The notes: generated by a model from the letters alone, not told the origin. A DNA stretch of 64,000 nt from Granulosicoccus sp036478565 (GCA_965224525.1 OZ245050.1:3224001-3288000), one strand, 5' to 3'. Counted from the stretch's first letter, positions 25,347 through 34,020 are shown. Program-made: numbers and translations.

Positions 25347-25876
25347 TCGTGGGTCTGTCCGACGGATACTGCCGGGGTTTGATGTACCTGTTGACGTAGC
25401 TGACGGCCAACCGAAACCTTTAACAGGTCAACAGCATCCAACAATGCAGAGAGCTCTTCCGGCGGTGTATCCGGTGATCGTTGATAGGGGCCATTGGCCA
25501 GTAGCCGTCCTGGACCGTTGCTGAACACCGGCTTACCGCAAACATTGTCGAGAGTACCGAGCAGCTCTTCGCCCTGCAAGGAAGCAATGTCGGAACGCTG
25601 CTCAACAAGCAACAGCAGTTGTCTAACCAGTACAGAAACACGCGCAAGAATCTCAGCTGCAGGCGTAGATGAGACCTCGCGGCGCAAGCCTTGCAAAACC
25701 ATGCTGGTTTCGTACTGCCAGTACTGTTGCTGACGACGCTTTCGCCATACCAAACCAGTAATCATCAAGCCGACGGCCAGCGCCGCCAACAACCACCAAC
25801 CAGGTGCTGGCCAATGACTGACTGGCGGCAGACGCACATCCTGCAACTGAGCCAGCAACGCCTCCTGTTCACTCAT
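25343..25876 (-). CDS. DUF4381 membrane protein of the Bat operon
   Basis: 177 residues with one membrane helix (APGWWLLAALAVGLMITGLVW) after the short motif LQDVRLPPVSHWPAPGWW, which is the signature of DUF4381 proteins found between DUF58 and BatA genes. The cytoplasmic part is helical, with LARVSVLVRQLLLLVEQR and SLQGEELLGTLDNVCG. A good ribosome site (AGGGAGCG) precedes the ATG at 25876. Its stop overlaps the batA start by 4 bp. The likely role is a structural partner of the MoxR/VWA complex; nothing more specific can be said. Confidence 0.88.
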   Translation of the reverse strand: MSEQEALLAQLQDVRLPPVSHWPAPGWWLLAALAVGLMITGLVWRKRRQQQYWQYETSMVLQGLRREVSSTPAAEILARVSVLVRQLLLLVEQRSDIASLQGEELLGTLDNVCGKPVFSNGPGRLLANGPYQRSPDTPPEELSALLDAVDLLKVSVGRQLRQQVHQTPAVSVGQTHE

Positions 25877-25962
25877 TTAGTGGCGCTCCCTTCACGGACG
25901 ACGCGTTCGACCTGTGCATTGAGCCTATGAACAGGCAATGTTCGGCTATCAGGACTCAGCAT
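25873..25962 (-). CDS. Possible 29-residue linking ORF between DUF58 and DUF4381 genes
   Basis: The ATG at 25962 overlaps the stop of the DUF58 gene (TGATG), and its own TGA overlaps the ATG of the DUF4381 gene (ATGA). It begins MLSPDSRTLPVHRLNAQV and is basic, with no membrane segment. The arrangement would pass ribosomes from one gene to the next over the 85-bp gap, the largest inside the operon. It may be a genuine small protein, a translational relay, or chance. Confidence 0.35.
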   Translation of the reverse strand: MLSPDSRTLPVHRLNAQVERVVREGSATK

Positions 25963-26960
25963 CACGAGTGCTTGACCGACGGCTTGATAACAGTTGTTTC
26001 TTTGCTCAATAACGCTTCATCGGGTGAGCGCGTCAATATGCGCGTCGCGGTATCAAGCAGGGGCTGACTGGTCTTGGCAAGCAGATGTAGATTCCTGCCG
26101 CGCTTGAAAAAATCATCAACTACCTGCCTTTGCGATACAAATCGGGCAGCATATTCACGCGCCTGTTTGCGTGATCCAACGTCAATACTCAACCGTTCAT
26201 TGCTACTGACTTCATTTAGCGAATACCGTCCTGCTTGTGGCAAAGCCATTTCCAGTGGGTCTACTATCTGTACCGCCAGTAAGTCCAGGGTGTGCAACAA
26301 ACCACCCAGAGTTGCACGTACTTGTTTATCGAATCCCTTGAAGTCACTCAGCAGGATGACAGTACTGCCTGCCTGGGCAACATGGCGTAGTCGCGCCAAT
26401 GAGTCGGCAAACTGTCCCTGATCATTACTTGGCACATGCATTTGCCCCTGGGCGATTGCACGGAACAGTCGCATCAAACCACGTCTACCGGCCTGAGGCC
26501 TTACTTCCGAATGCCAGTCATCGGTAAACACAAACCCGCCAACCCGATCCCGGTTTGCCACGGAACACCAGCCGAGCAATGCGGCAAGCCTTGCCGCCAA
26601 CATGGACTTGTACATGCCACGTGTACCAAAACGCATGCTGGCGCGAAAATCAACAACCAGCAACACGGGTGTTTCCTGTTCCTCGACAAACAGCTTGGTG
26701 TGCGTGCGATCAGTACGCGCCGTTACGTTCCAGTCGATCATGCGTACATCGTCACCGGGTTGGTACTCGCGTACTTCGGCAAAGTCCAGTCCACGTCCAA
26801 GTCGCCGCGATACAGCCGCACCCGCCAGGGGCGCTGCGCTCTTCTTGCGTACGCGCCGTAAAAGCGACTGCGCAGAGCTTCGTAGCTGCACCAACTCATC
26901 CAGCGATGTGCTGGCTGGCGAGGCAAACTGCACAGCACCGTCATCAGAATAAGCACGCAC
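25962..26960 (-). CDS. DUF58 (VWA-like) protein of the Bat operon
   Basis: 332 residues with the DUF58 hallmark: GRGLDFAEVREYQPGDDVRMIDWNVTAR spans about residues 54-81, followed by KLFVEEQETPVLLVVDFRASM. Its VWA-like domain has DFRAS in place of the canonical DxSxS, with A instead of the first Ser-type ligand position, as is common in DUF58. No membrane segment; it is probably cytoplasmic and a direct partner of the MoxR ATPase encoded just upstream. The start at 26960 is a GTG two bases after the moxR stop. The C-terminal tail is short, and a small frame starts inside its stop codon. Confidence 0.9.
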   Translation of the reverse strand: MRAYSDDGAVQFASPASTSLDELVQLRSSAQSLLRRVRKKSAAPLAGAAVSRRLGRGLDFAEVREYQPGDDVRMIDWNVTARTDRTHTKLFVEEQETPVLLVVDFRASMRFGTRGMYKSMLAARLAALLGWCSVANRDRVGGFVFTDDWHSEVRPQAGRRGLMRLFRAIAQGQMHVPSNDQGQFADSLARLRHVAQAGSTVILLSDFKGFDKQVRATLGGLLHTLDLLAVQIVDPLEMALPQAGRYSLNEVSSNERLSIDVGSRKQAREYAARFVSQRQVVDDFFKRGRNLHLLAKTSQPLLDTATRILTRSPDEALLSKETTVIKPSVKHS

Positions 26961-26962
26961 GA

Positions 26963-28006
26963 TCAGGCCACAACGATCAGCTGCAACAGGCGGTCAATAG
27001 CATCATCTGCAGTAATCCCATCGGCTTCAGCCTCGTACGACAACAGCAACCGATGACGCAGCACATCATGTACAACGGCTTGCACATCACCCGGCGAGAC
27101 ATAATCCCGACCGTCCAGCCAGGCGTGTGCCCTCGCGGATGCATCCAGCGATAGTGTGCCACGCGGACTGGCACCATAGGATAACCAGCGTTCCAGTTCG
27201 CTATCGTGACTATTTGATGATCGACTCGCTGTAACCAGACGGACGATATAGTCTTCTACATTGTCCGCCATGTGAACGGATAATACTTCAGATCGCGCCG
27301 CCAGCAATTCCTGCAGAGTCAATTGCACATTGCCGGGGCTTTCTTTCACCGCTTGCACGGCTCTCCCGCCTTGTTGTGAACTTGCTACTTGCCCAGGCTT
27401 TGTTCCGACAACTGTGTTTGCAGCGCTTGCGGCAATCGCTTCATTACGCACCAGACGCAATATATCCACCTCGCGTTCCGCATCCGGGTAACCAATCTGC
27501 ACCTTCATAAGGAAACGATCAAGCTGCGCTTCAGGCAACGGATATGTGCCTTCCTGTTCAATCGGATTTTGCGTCGCCATGACCATGAAGGGCACAGGCA
27601 ACGCATAGGTGACATGGCTGACTGATATCTGTTGCTCGGCCATCGCCTCCAGTAACGCTGACTGTACTTTAGCCGGTGCTCTGTTGATTTCATCAGCCAG
27701 TATCAGGTTGTTGAACAGCGGCCCGGGTTGAAAAGTAAAGCTCCCATCAGCCGGTCGATATATTTCAGTACCTGTCAAATCAGCCGGTAGCAAATCGGGT
27801 GTGAATTGCACACGCTGGTAGTTTGCTTCGATGTTATCTGCCAGCGCCTTGATGGCGCGAGTTTTTGCCAGTCCAGGAGCACCCTCTACCAACAAGTGGC
27901 CATCAACCAGCAATGCGATCAACAACCGGTTGACGAGCGCTTCCTGACCAATAACAGCTGCTTCGAGTTGCTGACGCAATAGATCAACAGACGAAAGTAC
28001 ACTCAT
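26963..28006 (-). CDS. moxR: MoxR-type AAA+ ATPase, first gene of the Bat operon
   Basis: 347-residue MoxR-family chaperone ATPase. Walker A is GAPGLAKT (residues 42-49), Walker B is LILADE (101-106) followed by INRAPAKVQSALLEAMAE, sensor 1 is MATQNPIEQEGTYPLPEAQ, and the C-terminal lid has SYGASPRGTLSLDASARAHAW. All catalytic positions are conserved, in contrast to the second MoxR-type gene at 45193. An insert around residues 205-235 is low-complexity and not seen in typical members. It should remodel clients or the VWA proteins encoded downstream. It is the promoter-proximal gene of the leftward operon. Confidence 0.94.
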   Translation of the reverse strand: MSVLSSVDLLRQQLEAAVIGQEALVNRLLIALLVDGHLLVEGAPGLAKTRAIKALADNIEANYQRVQFTPDLLPADLTGTEIYRPADGSFTFQPGPLFNNLILADEINRAPAKVQSALLEAMAEQQISVSHVTYALPVPFMVMATQNPIEQEGTYPLPEAQLDRFLMKVQIGYPDAEREVDILRLVRNEAIAASAANTVVGTKPGQVASSQQGGRAVQAVKESPGNVQLTLQELLAARSEVLSVHMADNVEDYIVRLVTASRSSNSHDSELERWLSYGASPRGTLSLDASARAHAWLDGRDYVSPGDVQAVVHDVLRHRLLLSYEAEADGITADDAIDRLLQLIVVA

Positions 28007-28102
28007 GATTTTATCCGGCGAGGTAGTGCGGGGTGAAGAGAACGGGAAGTTGGAGTTTTCACGAATTAGTCCAGATGAGTACGATAAAATGGCATGCCAC
28101 TG

Positions 28103-28126
28103 GCCTGCACATATTTATGTGCAGGC
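28103..28126 (-). terminator. Palindromic terminator after the Ig-like lipoprotein gene
   Basis: GCCTGCACATA at 28103-28113 is complementary to TATGTGCAGGC at 28116-28126, giving a stem of 9-11 bp. It lies 18 bp after the leftward lipoprotein stop codon, and CATTTTAT follows on the minus strand. It separates that transcript from the Bat operon. Confidence 0.6.
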
Positions 28127-28143
28127 GTGCAGGCTCTGGCTAT

Positions 28144-29547
28144 CTATTGTACGTTGATGGTGAGATCTGCAAAACGGCCTTCGAGGCTCGCCCTTATTAC
28201 AGCTGTACCGACTTGCAACAGTGTCACCTGACCTTTGGTTGCACCAATGTTGTTAACTGACAACACATTGATACCCTCACGCACTTCCCAGCTCGCCTCA
28301 CGGGTAACCTCATCGGATGCGCTGAAATTTGTACCGGTTGACAATCGCAGGTTGATGTTGCGGGCAGCCAGAGGCAAATTGTAAAGCTCGTCGTTGTCAT
28401 CAACCACATCAAAACTCAGATCTGTACTCGCGCCGCTCGCAGTAGAGTCACTGGCGCTGATGACTATGGTGCCCTCGCCAGTATCAGGCCCACAGCTTGC
28501 CTGCACAAAAACACTGCCTTCACCAGTGACATGCAGTTCGCCACGGTTTATTACATCGTTACTGATAGTCGCGGTCGCCTCGCCTGCAGCCACCGCGCTC
28601 CATACAACATCAGCTGTTATATCCTGATTAACGGTGCTGTTACCAGATGTCTGACCGGTCGTAGGCTCCTCATCATTGGCGCTATCTGCCGGATCAACAG
28701 GCTGTGTACCGATATACGAGCCGGTAGCAATCATCTTGCGCGTACTGTTGCTTGTCATGCCCAGGTCCAGTGGGCTGATGACAAGGGAATCCAGACTGTC
28801 ATTGACAGTGAGCTCCCGCTCCAGGGTATACGTGTCTGCACTGGCAACCAGTTGTACATCACCCGGCGTTGTCGCAGTCACGCTGGCACTGCCATCTTCA
28901 GCTGCCAACACTTGCGCCGTTGTATCGTCGAGTGACCAATTTACACTTGTCAGTGTGCGGATAGAACCATCCGAGAAAATACCCGAGGCAAGGTAGCGTT
29001 GTGCGCGGCAAGGATCAACCGCCTCTTCACCTTCGATCGATTCGATTGATGCAAGCGTCGCATTGGACACCGTTACCTGGTACGAATTCGACACGATATG
29101 CGCTATTTTTACGCTCACATCGACTACACCGTCTGCGCGGCCAGTCAGCACACCTTTATCATTGATACTGGCAACACTGCTATCAGACACTTTCCATGAG
29201 CGATTTTCTGCTGGAATCGTCACAGAGCTGCCCGCTGAGTCGATTCCGCCAAGCGTCAGTTTGACTTCTTCATTGCTGAGAATGAACAGCGGCTCGATAG
29301 CATCCTCTGGTGCACCAACTGCCAACGTAGCCAGGTCCAGCTCACTGACTTCTACTGCCTCTACAAAAGGGCGACTCTCACCTGAACAGCCGGCCAAAGT
29401 GATATACAACGCTGGCAGCAACACACGCAAGAGTTTCTTTGCCGTTGAGAATTTATCAACTGCTGGTATCTTTTTGCCGACGACAAGCGCTACGGAGTGT
29501 GGTGTTTGCAAGATGGTTTCAATATTCATGACAGCCAGCGTCTTCAT
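28144..29547 (-). CDS. Lipoprotein with bacterial Ig-like (BIG2) domains
   Basis: 467 residues. The N-terminal region contains a lipobox-like hydrophobic segment, LLRVLLPALYITLAGCSG, so the mature protein probably starts at that Cys and is anchored to a membrane. The rest is tandem beta-sandwich domains of BIG2 type: NRSWKVSDSSVASINDKGVLTGRADGVVD spans one domain, with further copies near TSVNWSLDDTTAQVLAAEDG and ADVVWSAVAAGEATATIS. It overlaps the upstream barrel gene by 4 bp (ATGA), which fixes the start at 29547 even though this gives a long n-region before the lipobox. The overlap suggests that the two surface proteins act together. Function is not known. Confidence 0.75.
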   Translation of the reverse strand: MKTLAVMNIETILQTPHSVALVVGKKIPAVDKFSTAKKLLRVLLPALYITLAGCSGESRPFVEAVEVSELDLATLAVGAPEDAIEPLFILSNEEVKLTLGGIDSAGSSVTIPAENRSWKVSDSSVASINDKGVLTGRADGVVDVSVKIAHIVSNSYQVTVSNATLASIESIEGEEAVDPCRAQRYLASGIFSDGSIRTLTSVNWSLDDTTAQVLAAEDGSASVTATTPGDVQLVASADTYTLERELTVNDSLDSLVISPLDLGMTSNSTRKMIATGSYIGTQPVDPADSANDEEPTTGQTSGNSTVNQDITADVVWSAVAAGEATATISNDVINRGELHVTGEGSVFVQASCGPDTGEGTIVISASDSTASGASTDLSFDVVDDNDELYNLPLAARNINLRLSTGTNFSASDEVTREASWEVREGINVLSVNNIGATKGQVTLLQVGTAVIRASLEGRFADLTINVQ

Positions 29548-30074
29548 CGCAAGTTAAACCGGAGGCCCAGCAACAGCGCATCTACCTTGACTTCGCTGTC
29601 CGCATAATAATTACGGTACTCGAAACTGACCAGCAATTGAGGAACCCGCGCCAATCGCTGCATAACGCCTGCGCTGAAGCGCGCACCGGTAAAGTTTTCA
29701 TCAATGGCAGCCGCAGCCAGTGATTCTTCGACTGGCTCCTGCGCAACCGAGAAATCAACATACCCGATCACCAGATAACCACTGAGGCCATTGCCGGGTG
29801 GTGACTGGAATCGAGCGGCGATGCCGTAAGCCTCTTCCAAATCCAAAACAAATCCTTCGTCCTCGTCGTCCGACAGACTGGTATCGGCAAACACCTCGAT
29901 ACCAATATTGGGCAAAACGTACACGCCTGCGCTCAGGCTGCCGATGGTCGGGTAAAAATCCAGATCTGAATGGCGCACGCCCCCTGCACCCAGGTGCAGT
30001 TCGCCATAAAATGCCTCGTCAGCAAGCAACGAAGAAGAACCCAGGCAAAGCAGACAAGCCATCAACCAACGCAC
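29544..30074 (-). CDS. Small outer-membrane beta-barrel protein
   Basis: 176 residues with a signal peptide (MRWLMACLLCLGSSSLLA|DE) and alternating amphipathic strands throughout: GELHLGAGGVRHSDLDF, GLSGYLVIGYVDFSV, FTGARFSAGVMQRLARV, QLLVSFEYRNYY and a final LLLGLRFNLR. This is the pattern of an 8-strand OmpA/OmpX-like or YfaZ-like barrel. The gene overlaps the lipoprotein downstream by 4 bp. It resembles the tandem barrels at 53896 and 54577 in general layout but not closely in sequence. The specific role is unknown. Confidence 0.68.
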   Translation of the reverse strand: MRWLMACLLCLGSSSLLADEAFYGELHLGAGGVRHSDLDFYPTIGSLSAGVYVLPNIGIEVFADTSLSDDEDEGFVLDLEEAYGIAARFQSPPGNGLSGYLVIGYVDFSVAQEPVEESLAAAAIDENFTGARFSAGVMQRLARVPQLLVSFEYRNYYADSEVKVDALLLGLRFNLR

Positions 30075-30265
30075 AAGCTACTCCCACCAACCAATTAGCC
30101 GCCTACAGTATCACCGTGACCGATGCCAGTGAAGCGAAGCGGGCAGTTAGTGCTTCAAATGCTGCGAATGTAACAATACCGGGCGCTCGGCATCTATACT
30201 CGTCACATGAAACTGCTGCAGCAAGAGCATTTAGGGTTTTCTCATTTTCACCTGCTTTCACTTCT

Positions 30266-31057
30266 CTACGGACAGCGGGCAACCGCCAGAACAGGTGTCA
30301 GAGCTTCTCCCTGGATGAGCACAGCGCAGCCATCCCCCGAACCCGCGGCTGCCGCCTCAAACATCAACGACTGGTCGGCCCGCAGCTGACCCAGCGTCTC
30401 TACACTGTGTACGACATTGTGATTGACCAGCGTCCGGTGCCGGTTTTCACCTCCGGTGATATTGGTACTCGCCTGCAACTGATACCGCAACAAGACAACA
30501 CTTGCACCAGATGCCGCGGTTTGATCAGCTGTCGAACCTTCGACGCTTACGGTGAGTGTCCCCTCCGACGCCTTGATATCAATTTTCAAATCAGCCGACA
30601 ACTCTTGCGCCAATGCCCGCTGAATGGCCCGTTTATCGGAACCGACGGCAGCCACTTGACCGTTAATGATTGCTTGCGGTGTATACACGCCAGCTCGCCC
30701 TTGCAAACCCGCCTGTTCATATAAACGTTGCCGCGCAGTAAAGGCCGCAGATGAAAACGGATCAGTAAAACTACCATCGTCGCCATGCACCAGCCCGTTC
30801 CAATAGTCCACGTGATATTCCAGCGCAATCAGCTCGGCATCATCCTCGATCATCCGGGCCAGCAATTCGTCTGCTGCGGGGCAGGAAGAGCATCCATGCG
30901 AGGTAAACAACTCAACAATGCGTGGTGAATCGCTCGCCTGTGCTGTGTTGGTCAACAGTAGCGTCAGCAGTACCAACAGCATAGCTGGGTACTGCGTGGA
31001 TAACTGGTGTGCCCGTTGCACTGAAAGGCTATTATCAGTTGCCAAAATCTGCATCAC
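30266..31057 (-). CDS. DUF1223 exported thioredoxin-like protein
   Basis: 263 residues. A hydrophobic export segment (AMLLVLLTLLLTNTAQA) is followed by the DUF1223 core: VELFTSHGCSSCPAADELL with a CxxC redox pair (C56, C59), EYHVDYWNGLVHGDDGSFTDPFSS, then YTPQAIINGQVAAVGSD. The fold is thioredoxin-like and the protein is probably periplasmic. DUF1223 members are often annotated as secreted proteins without a known reaction; a thiol-disulphide role is inferred only from the CxxC pair. It appears to be transcribed alone, 191 bp upstream of the barrel gene. Confidence 0.85.
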   Translation of the reverse strand: MMQILATDNSLSVQRAHQLSTQYPAMLLVLLTLLLTNTAQASDSPRIVELFTSHGCSSCPAADELLARMIEDDAELIALEYHVDYWNGLVHGDDGSFTDPFSSAAFTARQRLYEQAGLQGRAGVYTPQAIINGQVAAVGSDKRAIQRALAQELSADLKIDIKASEGTLTVSVEGSTADQTAASGASVVLLRYQLQASTNITGGENRHRTLVNHNVVHSVETLGQLRADQSLMFEAAAAGSGDGCAVLIQGEALTPVLAVARCP

Positions 31058-31156
31058 TCAGCTCCGGATTCGCTAACAGCTTGAGGCACTGTCACGTCAG
31101 ATTAGTTCCGCTATGCTTGTTTACCCTGATTCACAAATACCGGGCAAAGGCGTTCG

Positions 31157-33007
31157 TCAAATTTGCTTCTCGATAGCCGCATGAGCCCCATCAACAGGCT
31201 CGTAGGCATCATCACAAACCTTTTCGATATTGGCAGCGTTGCCATTCGCCTGCTTTGCATCCACATCAACAGGTGAAAACACGCCAGCAGCATTGCGCCC
31301 AAGTTCTGCAGCATTGGCTTCATCCGTATCGATATGCATCTCCAGTCGATAGCTGTCCTTGACCCGAATCAGTACATCGCCAAACACCAGATCACGCTCG
31401 CCCCCCACGATTGCTACCGACACTTCATCACCGTTGCCAACGCCAAATTCGGCGGCGTCATCCGGGTGCATGTGAATGTGTCGCCGGGCACAGATAAGCC
31501 CTTCACTCAACCGCACTACCGGGGCCTTGCCTCCGTCAGTCGGCGTTGGCCCTTCCAGCGAAACGGGGGCCGAGCCCTGTACCTTCCCTGAGTCGCGTAC
31601 GGGGGCGTCAATACCGAGACGAAATTCGTCAGTTCGTGATATTTCAATTTGATCGACCGCTCGCAGCGGCCCCAGTAGTCGAACGCCGTCTATGCGATCT
31701 CTCGGCCCGATCAGATTGACACGCTCTTTGCAGGCGTACTGGCCGGGTTGCGACAAATCACGATCGGGCGTAGGCGTGGCATCGGCACCAAACAGGGTCG
31801 CGAAAGTTTCTTTGCTCAAGTGACAATGGCGCGCACTTATAGCAATTGGTATTTCCCGCGTGACCACTGGCCTGGAAGCTACCGCCACTTGTTTAGACTG
31901 ACGCGCGATCATCAACTCTTCATTGGTCTTGACCACTATCACCTCAACTCTGGAACGCGGTGTCGTGATCACTGCATGATCAAGATCGCGTTTGACACTG
32001 GCATCAAGATTTCGATCTTCGTCCAGAATCACACCGAGAAACTCCAGCCGTTGCAATATGCGACCCCGCATGCTGGCACTGTTTTCGCCAATACCGCCTG
32101 TGAAGACAATAGCGTCCACTCCACCCATTGCAGCGGCATAGGCACCGATGTACTTTCGCGCACGGTGAGCAAACACATTGATGGCAAGGCGCGCTCGATC
32201 ATCACCCTCAGCAGCAGCCTGCTCGATTTCACGCAGATCATTACCAAGACCAGATAGCCCCGCGAGCCCGCTTTTGAGATTAAGCAGCTCATCCAGTGCC
32301 ACGGCATCGTAGCCGCTGCGCATCAATCCTAGCAATACGCCAGCATCAACATCCCCTGAGCGAGTGCCCATCACCAGACCTTCCAATGGCGTATTACCCA
32401 TACTGGTTTCTGCCGAACGACCGTATTCAACGGCGCAGGCACTGGCACCGTTTCCCAGATGCAGTGTGATCAGACGTAATTCATCAAGTGGACGTTGTAG
32501 AAACTGCGCGGCTATTCCGGCTGCGTACTCATGAGATATTCCGTGAAAACCAAAGCGCCGAATACCATGCTCCTCTGCCACCTCATGATTGATGGCATAG
32601 GTGGTCGAACGACGTGGCATGCGCGCGTGAAAGGCTGTATCAAAAACCGCTACGTGCAATGCGTCGGGCAGCACATCCCGGGCTGCATTTATCGCCGCCA
32701 GGCTAAACGGGTTATGCATCGGTGCATCGGGGATATGCTCCTCAATCGCAGCGATAACCGTGTCATCTATTTGCTGTGACGTGTGGTAATGGGCCCCGCC
32801 ATGTACGACGCGGTGACCAACGACATCAATCGGGTGGTTGGCAAGCTCAGCCATGATAATTGCTATGGCCTCACGATGCGTTTCCTGCCGATCACCGCTG
32901 CTGGCACCAAGACGCTCACGTTTACTGCTGATGACCACCTGCTCATCAGCATCGAACAATGCATATTTGATGCTGGAAGAACCGCAATTAATAACGAGCA
33001 CATTCAT
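31157..33007 (-). CDS. Acetate kinase fused to PduL-type phosphotransacylase
   Basis: 616 residues with two complete enzymes in one chain. Residues 1-375 are acetate/propionate kinase: MNVLVINCGSSSIKY (N7), GHRVVHGG (R66), DTAFH (D123), RFGFHGISHEY, GTRSGDVD and FTGGIGENS. Residues 385-590 are a PduL-type phosphate acyltransferase with both metal-binding motifs, SARHCHLSKETFATLFG and ARRHIHMHPDDAAEFGV. The chain would turn acyl-CoA plus phosphate into acyl phosphate and then into acid plus ATP, or the reverse, with possible channelling of acyl phosphate. The ATG at 33007 is the natural kinase start; the frame upstream to 33202 looks non-coding. No frameshift or internal start is evident at the junction. 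Cytoplasmic; no shell-targeting peptide is obvious. Confidence 0.92.
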   Translation of the reverse strand: MNVLVINCGSSSIKYALFDADEQVVISSKRERLGASSGDRQETHREAIAIIMAELANHPIDVVGHRVVHGGAHYHTSQQIDDTVIAAIEEHIPDAPMHNPFSLAAINAARDVLPDALHVAVFDTAFHARMPRRSTTYAINHEVAEEHGIRRFGFHGISHEYAAGIAAQFLQRPLDELRLITLHLGNGASACAVEYGRSAETSMGNTPLEGLVMGTRSGDVDAGVLLGLMRSGYDAVALDELLNLKSGLAGLSGLGNDLREIEQAAAEGDDRARLAINVFAHRARKYIGAYAAAMGGVDAIVFTGGIGENSASMRGRILQRLEFLGVILDEDRNLDASVKRDLDHAVITTPRSRVEVIVVKTNEELMIARQSKQVAVASRPVVTREIPIAISARHCHLSKETFATLFGADATPTPDRDLSQPGQYACKERVNLIGPRDRIDGVRLLGPLRAVDQIEISRTDEFRLGIDAPVRDSGKVQGSAPVSLEGPTPTDGGKAPVVRLSEGLICARRHIHMHPDDAAEFGVGNGDEVSVAIVGGERDLVFGDVLIRVKDSYRLEMHIDTDEANAAELGRNAAGVFSPVDVDAKQANGNAANIEKVCDDAYEPVDGAHAAIEKQI

Positions 33008-33230
33008 TGAAGAATTCATCGTTTGGCGGACCCATCGGCTGTTTTGCAAGCACGGCTTCGGGATACTCACGCATGTACGGCTTGCTGCACACGAGGGAAA
33101 GTGCCGGGAAGTCTTCCCCTTAAACAGGCCAAAATCCAGCCAAAAAGCACCAATTAAGCTTGATTTTACGCGCAAAAGCGCTACAAAACCAATGATAATC
33201 AATCACTTGGCGTGGTTCGACCCCTGAACG

Positions 33231-33257
33231 CACAAACCCCGCGGTGCGGGGTTTGTG
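33231..33257 (-). terminator. Strong GC hairpin after the cold-shock gene
   Basis: CACAAACCCCGC and GCGGGGTTTGTG form a perfect 12-bp stem with a 3-base loop, 70 bp after the leftward csp stop codon. The T residues of the terminator tract lie within the stem arm (GGGGTTTGTG), a usual form. It should end the short csp transcript before the kinase fusion gene. Confidence 0.75.
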
Positions 33258-33326
33258 GTAACGCCAAGTCGTACGACTGGCTTATTTCCCGGTTATAACA
33301 ACCGGACAAGCTTCCAGGAAGCTAGC

Positions 33327-33530
33327 TTATATCGCAGAAACGTTTACAGCTGCCGGGCCTTTTTGCCCTTGCTCGATGTCGAAGCTAACTTTCTGCCCCT
33401 CGTCGAGTGTTTTGTAACCGTCGCCTGTGATGGCTGTGTGGTGAACAAATACGTCTTTGCCACCGTCTTCAGGAGCGATAAAGCCGAAACCTTTCGCCGC
33501 GTCGAACCACTTAACTGTACCAGTACTCAA
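33327..33530 (-). CDS. CspA-family cold-shock protein, probable TTG start
   Basis: 67-residue single-domain nucleic-acid-binding protein. Both RNP motifs are present, KGFGFI and VFVHH, with the usual start STGTVKWFDAAKG. The residue before STG is encoded by TTG at 33528-33530, where homologues have the initiator Met, and AGGG lies seven bases upstream. The nearest in-frame ATG (33677) would add 49 residues unlike any cold-shock protein, so TTG initiation is preferred. A long leader upstream and a strong hairpin downstream are as expected for csp genes, which are often controlled at translation. Confidence 0.88.
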   Translation of the reverse strand: MSTGTVKWFDAAKGFGFIAPEDGGKDVFVHHTAITGDGYKTLDEGQKVSFDIEQGQKGPAAVNVSAI

Positions 33531-34020
33531 GATAATACCCTGTATGAAATTACTACAAATAGACGGAACTGGAAGTACCGGACGATGGAGATACCTGTTT
33601 CGGCCTAAACCGAAAAGGGGAAAACCTGTTGTACCGCTCGAAAACTGCCATGAACTGCCTGAAAAAGGCCTGGCCAACGAAGACCAAACCGGTGTTTGTC
33701 ACCACCAAAATGGTAGCGACTTCGGCAATATAGGTAGTTTGGCCGCGAAATACAAGGGACAGGCGAACTGAAACCACCATCCATTCGTCTAATTCGAGCT
33801 ACAATGCGCGCCCGCTCGACGGCCCTGTCTTGACCGCAACTTTAGATATTCGGCAATAAATCTCATAATTTTCGAGTAAAACAGGCCTATTGATGCATAT
33901 TACTGCATGATTCAGCCCTTTTTGGTCGCACAGTCCAATCTCGGAACCACCATTTTTGCCCTACCGTTAATCCGTGGCGATGACTTTCGCAACAACTAAA
34001 ATTCTGAAAACAGGTCTTCT
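33531..34020. other. Divergent csp leader and rapA promoter region
   Basis: 490 bp hold no convincing gene; frames of 75-116 codons here have no recognisable motif. The part next to csp is probably its long untranslated leader: on the minus strand it can fold a TTTCGG-N6-CCGAAA hairpin about 65-80 bases before the start codon. Towards rapA there is a TTGACC at 33830-33835 and AT-rich sequence to 33900, but no convincing -10. Confidence 0.45.

Noticed and set aside
29798..30724. 308-codon open frame on the plus strand
   Set aside because: It runs across two leftward genes and their gap, with very basic, Cys/Pro-rich composition; both leftward genes carry signal peptides and family motifs.
33531..33677. 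49-residue N-terminal extension of the cold-shock protein from an ATG
   Set aside because: Cold-shock proteins of this type start at STGTVKWF or MSTGTVKWF; the extension has no similarity to anything I know and lies where a leader is expected.
33457..33771. 104-codon open frame on the plus strand opposite csp
   Set aside because: It is antisense to the cold-shock gene and its leader and shows no motif.
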